DNA from: Pseudomonas sp. GD03858
GTDB taxonomy: Bacteria > Pseudomonadota > Gammaproteobacteria > Pseudomonadales > Pseudomonadaceae
Assembly: GCF_029840925.1 (NCBI RefSeq)
Contig: NZ_JAOCDM010000054.1
Coordinates: 1-32,869 of the forward strand
Reading direction: 5' to 3'
DNA: 32,869 nt
The notes under the pieces are model-generated. The model did no database searches. It worked only from the letters and a program-made list of their open reading frames with translations, and was not told the DNA's origin. Shown here one piece after another: positions 31,829 to 32,869 of the stretch; position 1 is the first letter of the stretch, and each line of letters starts with the position of its first letter. The translations under genes and the position numbers were made by a program.

Positions 31829-32869
31829 ATGAGCAAACGCGTGGCATTGGTGCTGGGCTCCGGCGGCGCCCGGGGATACGCGCATATCGGCGTGATCGAG
31901 GAAATCGAGCGCCGCGGCTACGAGATCGCCTGCATCGCCGGCTGCTCCATGGGCGCGGTAATCGGCGGCATCTATGCCGCCGGCAAGCTCGACGAGTACC
32001 GTCGCTGGATCGAAAGCCTGGACTATCTCGATGTGCTGCGTCTGGTCGATGTCAGCTTTCGCCTGGGCGCCATCCGTGGCGACAAGGTATTCGGGCAGAT
32101 CCGCAAGATCGTCGGCGAAATCAATATCGAGCAGTTGCGCATCCCCTATACGGCGGTGGCGACCGACCTGACCAACCAGCAGGAAATCTGGTTCCAGGAG
32201 GGCTGCCTGCATCAGGCCATGCGCGCCTCGGCGGCGATCCCCAGCCTGTTCACGCCGGTGGTGCAGGGCAATCGCATGCTGGTCGACGGCGGCATCCTCA
32301 ACCCGCTGCCGATCGTTCCGGTGGTGTCCAGCCACTGCGACCTGATCATCGCGGTCAACCTCAACGCCACCAATCAGAAGCAATACCAGCTGCCGGTGAT
32401 CGAGCGCCCGGCGGCCTTCAAGATGCGCTTCGATGCGCTGATCAGCTCGCTTGGCTCGCGCCTGCCGTTTCGCCGTAAACCGGCTGAGCAGTTGATCCGC
32501 CTGGAACAGGAAATCACCGCCGAAGGGCTGGCCAATCCCAACCCCTGGCTCACTGACGGTGCCGCCCCCGAGGGCCAGCAACCGGCCGCCGCGCCGCAGA
32601 GCGAGGGAGCGCCGAAGTCGGCCACCGGCTCATTCATTGTCGACAACGTCGGCCCGGCGTCGTTGCTCGACCTGATCAACCAGAGCTTCGAGGTGATGCA
32701 GACGTCGCTGGCCCAGTACAAGATCGCCGGGTACCCGCCGGACGTGCTGATCAACGTGCCCAAGCGCGTGTGCCGGTTCTTCGAGTTCTACAAGGCGCCG
32801 GAGCTGATCGCCCTGGGGCGTGAGATTGCCCGGGACACGCTGGACAATCACGAGGGGATTCGACGGTAG
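31829..32869 (+). CDS. Patatin-like phospholipase (RssA-like)
   Basis: A 346-residue patatin-family hydrolase. The oxyanion loop GSGGARGYAHIG is at the start, the nucleophile elbow GCSMG has Ser40, and the catalytic Asp is D153 in DGGILNPLP. There is no signal peptide, so it should be cytosolic or membrane-attached. An Ala/Pro-rich linker (about residues 248-272) precedes a C-terminal helical part with LLDLINQSFEVMQTSLAQYK, an extension beyond the patatin core. The ATG at 31829 has AGGGGGAA upstream; an in-frame ATG at 31781 is less likely. The TAG stop is the last codon of the window, so the gene is complete. Its substrate is unknown. Confidence 0.9.
   Translation: MSKRVALVLGSGGARGYAHIGVIEEIERRGYEIACIAGCSMGAVIGGIYAAGKLDEYRRWIESLDYLDVLRLVDVSFRLGAIRGDKVFGQIRKIVGEINIEQLRIPYTAVATDLTNQQEIWFQEGCLHQAMRASAAIPSLFTPVVQGNRMLVDGGILNPLPIVPVVSSHCDLIIAVNLNATNQKQYQLPVIERPAAFKMRFDALISSLGSRLPFRRKPAEQLIRLEQEITAEGLANPNPWLTDGAAPEGQQPAAAPQSEGAPKSATGSFIVDNVGPASLLDLINQSFEVMQTSLAQYKIAGYPPDVLINVPKRVCRFFEFYKAPELIALGREIARDTLDNHEGIRR

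Overview
The window is a stretch of a Pseudomonas chromosome, most likely the P. putida group. The evidence is the high G+C with strong third-position G/C bias, the outer-membrane lipoprotein OprI, CysB, an APS-type CysH, the AcnD/PrpF form of the methylcitrate cycle, and many extragenic palindromes of the 'gtaggagcggccttgtg' and 'gtgggagcgggtttacc' types. It looks like core genome: there are no transposases, phage genes, tRNAs, rRNAs or CRISPR arrays, and no gene is clearly broken.

Layout. (1) 29-7020, minus strand: the propionate/methylcitrate operon, a GntR-type regulator followed by prpB, prpC, acnD and prpF. The first two genes overlap, and each of the three later gaps is filled by an inverted pair of REP elements. 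(2) 7306-10363, plus strand: a three-gene cassette of an exported retropepsin-like protease, a membrane protein with an inactive transglutaminase domain and seven C-terminal helices, and a RimK-like ATP-grasp ligase. The genes are 5 nt apart or overlapping. This is the least understood system in the window. (3) 10620-17340: pabB, cysH, convergent cysB, a universal stress protein, a PanE-like reductase, a class I DAHP synthase and a small GNAT protein. cysH and cysB are separated by a large heptamer-repeat hairpin that includes both stop codons. (4) 17341-20235: a non-coding leader, oprI, a convergent L,D-transpeptidase that may anchor OprI to peptidoglycan, a small CxxC protein, and tesA. (5) 20246-24469: the ABC exporter pair that diverges from tesA (start codons 10 nt apart), then greB and a small unknown gene. 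(6) 24621-27612: a second heptamer hairpin, a DoxX protein, an MltF-like transglycosylase, and divergent tatD. (7) 27609-32869: a chemoreceptor behind a perfect FNR/ANR-type box, an Mpo1-like membrane protein, an acyl-CoA thioesterase, a lipoprotein-CHAD pair, and a patatin-like phospholipase that ends at the window edge.

How the parts work together. The prp genes convert propionyl-CoA through 2-methylcitrate to pyruvate and succinate. Two copies of a GntR-type operator flank the predicted promoter of the operon and suggest autoregulation. CysH carries out sulfate assimilation and CysB is its regulator. PabB and the DAHP synthase both belong to the chorismate pathway. Several genes concern the envelope: OprI and its possible cross-linking enzyme, the MltF-like enzyme, and the protease/7TM/ligase cassette. 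All starts were chosen by reading ribosome binding sites, signal peptides and remembered family N-termini; no database search was run.
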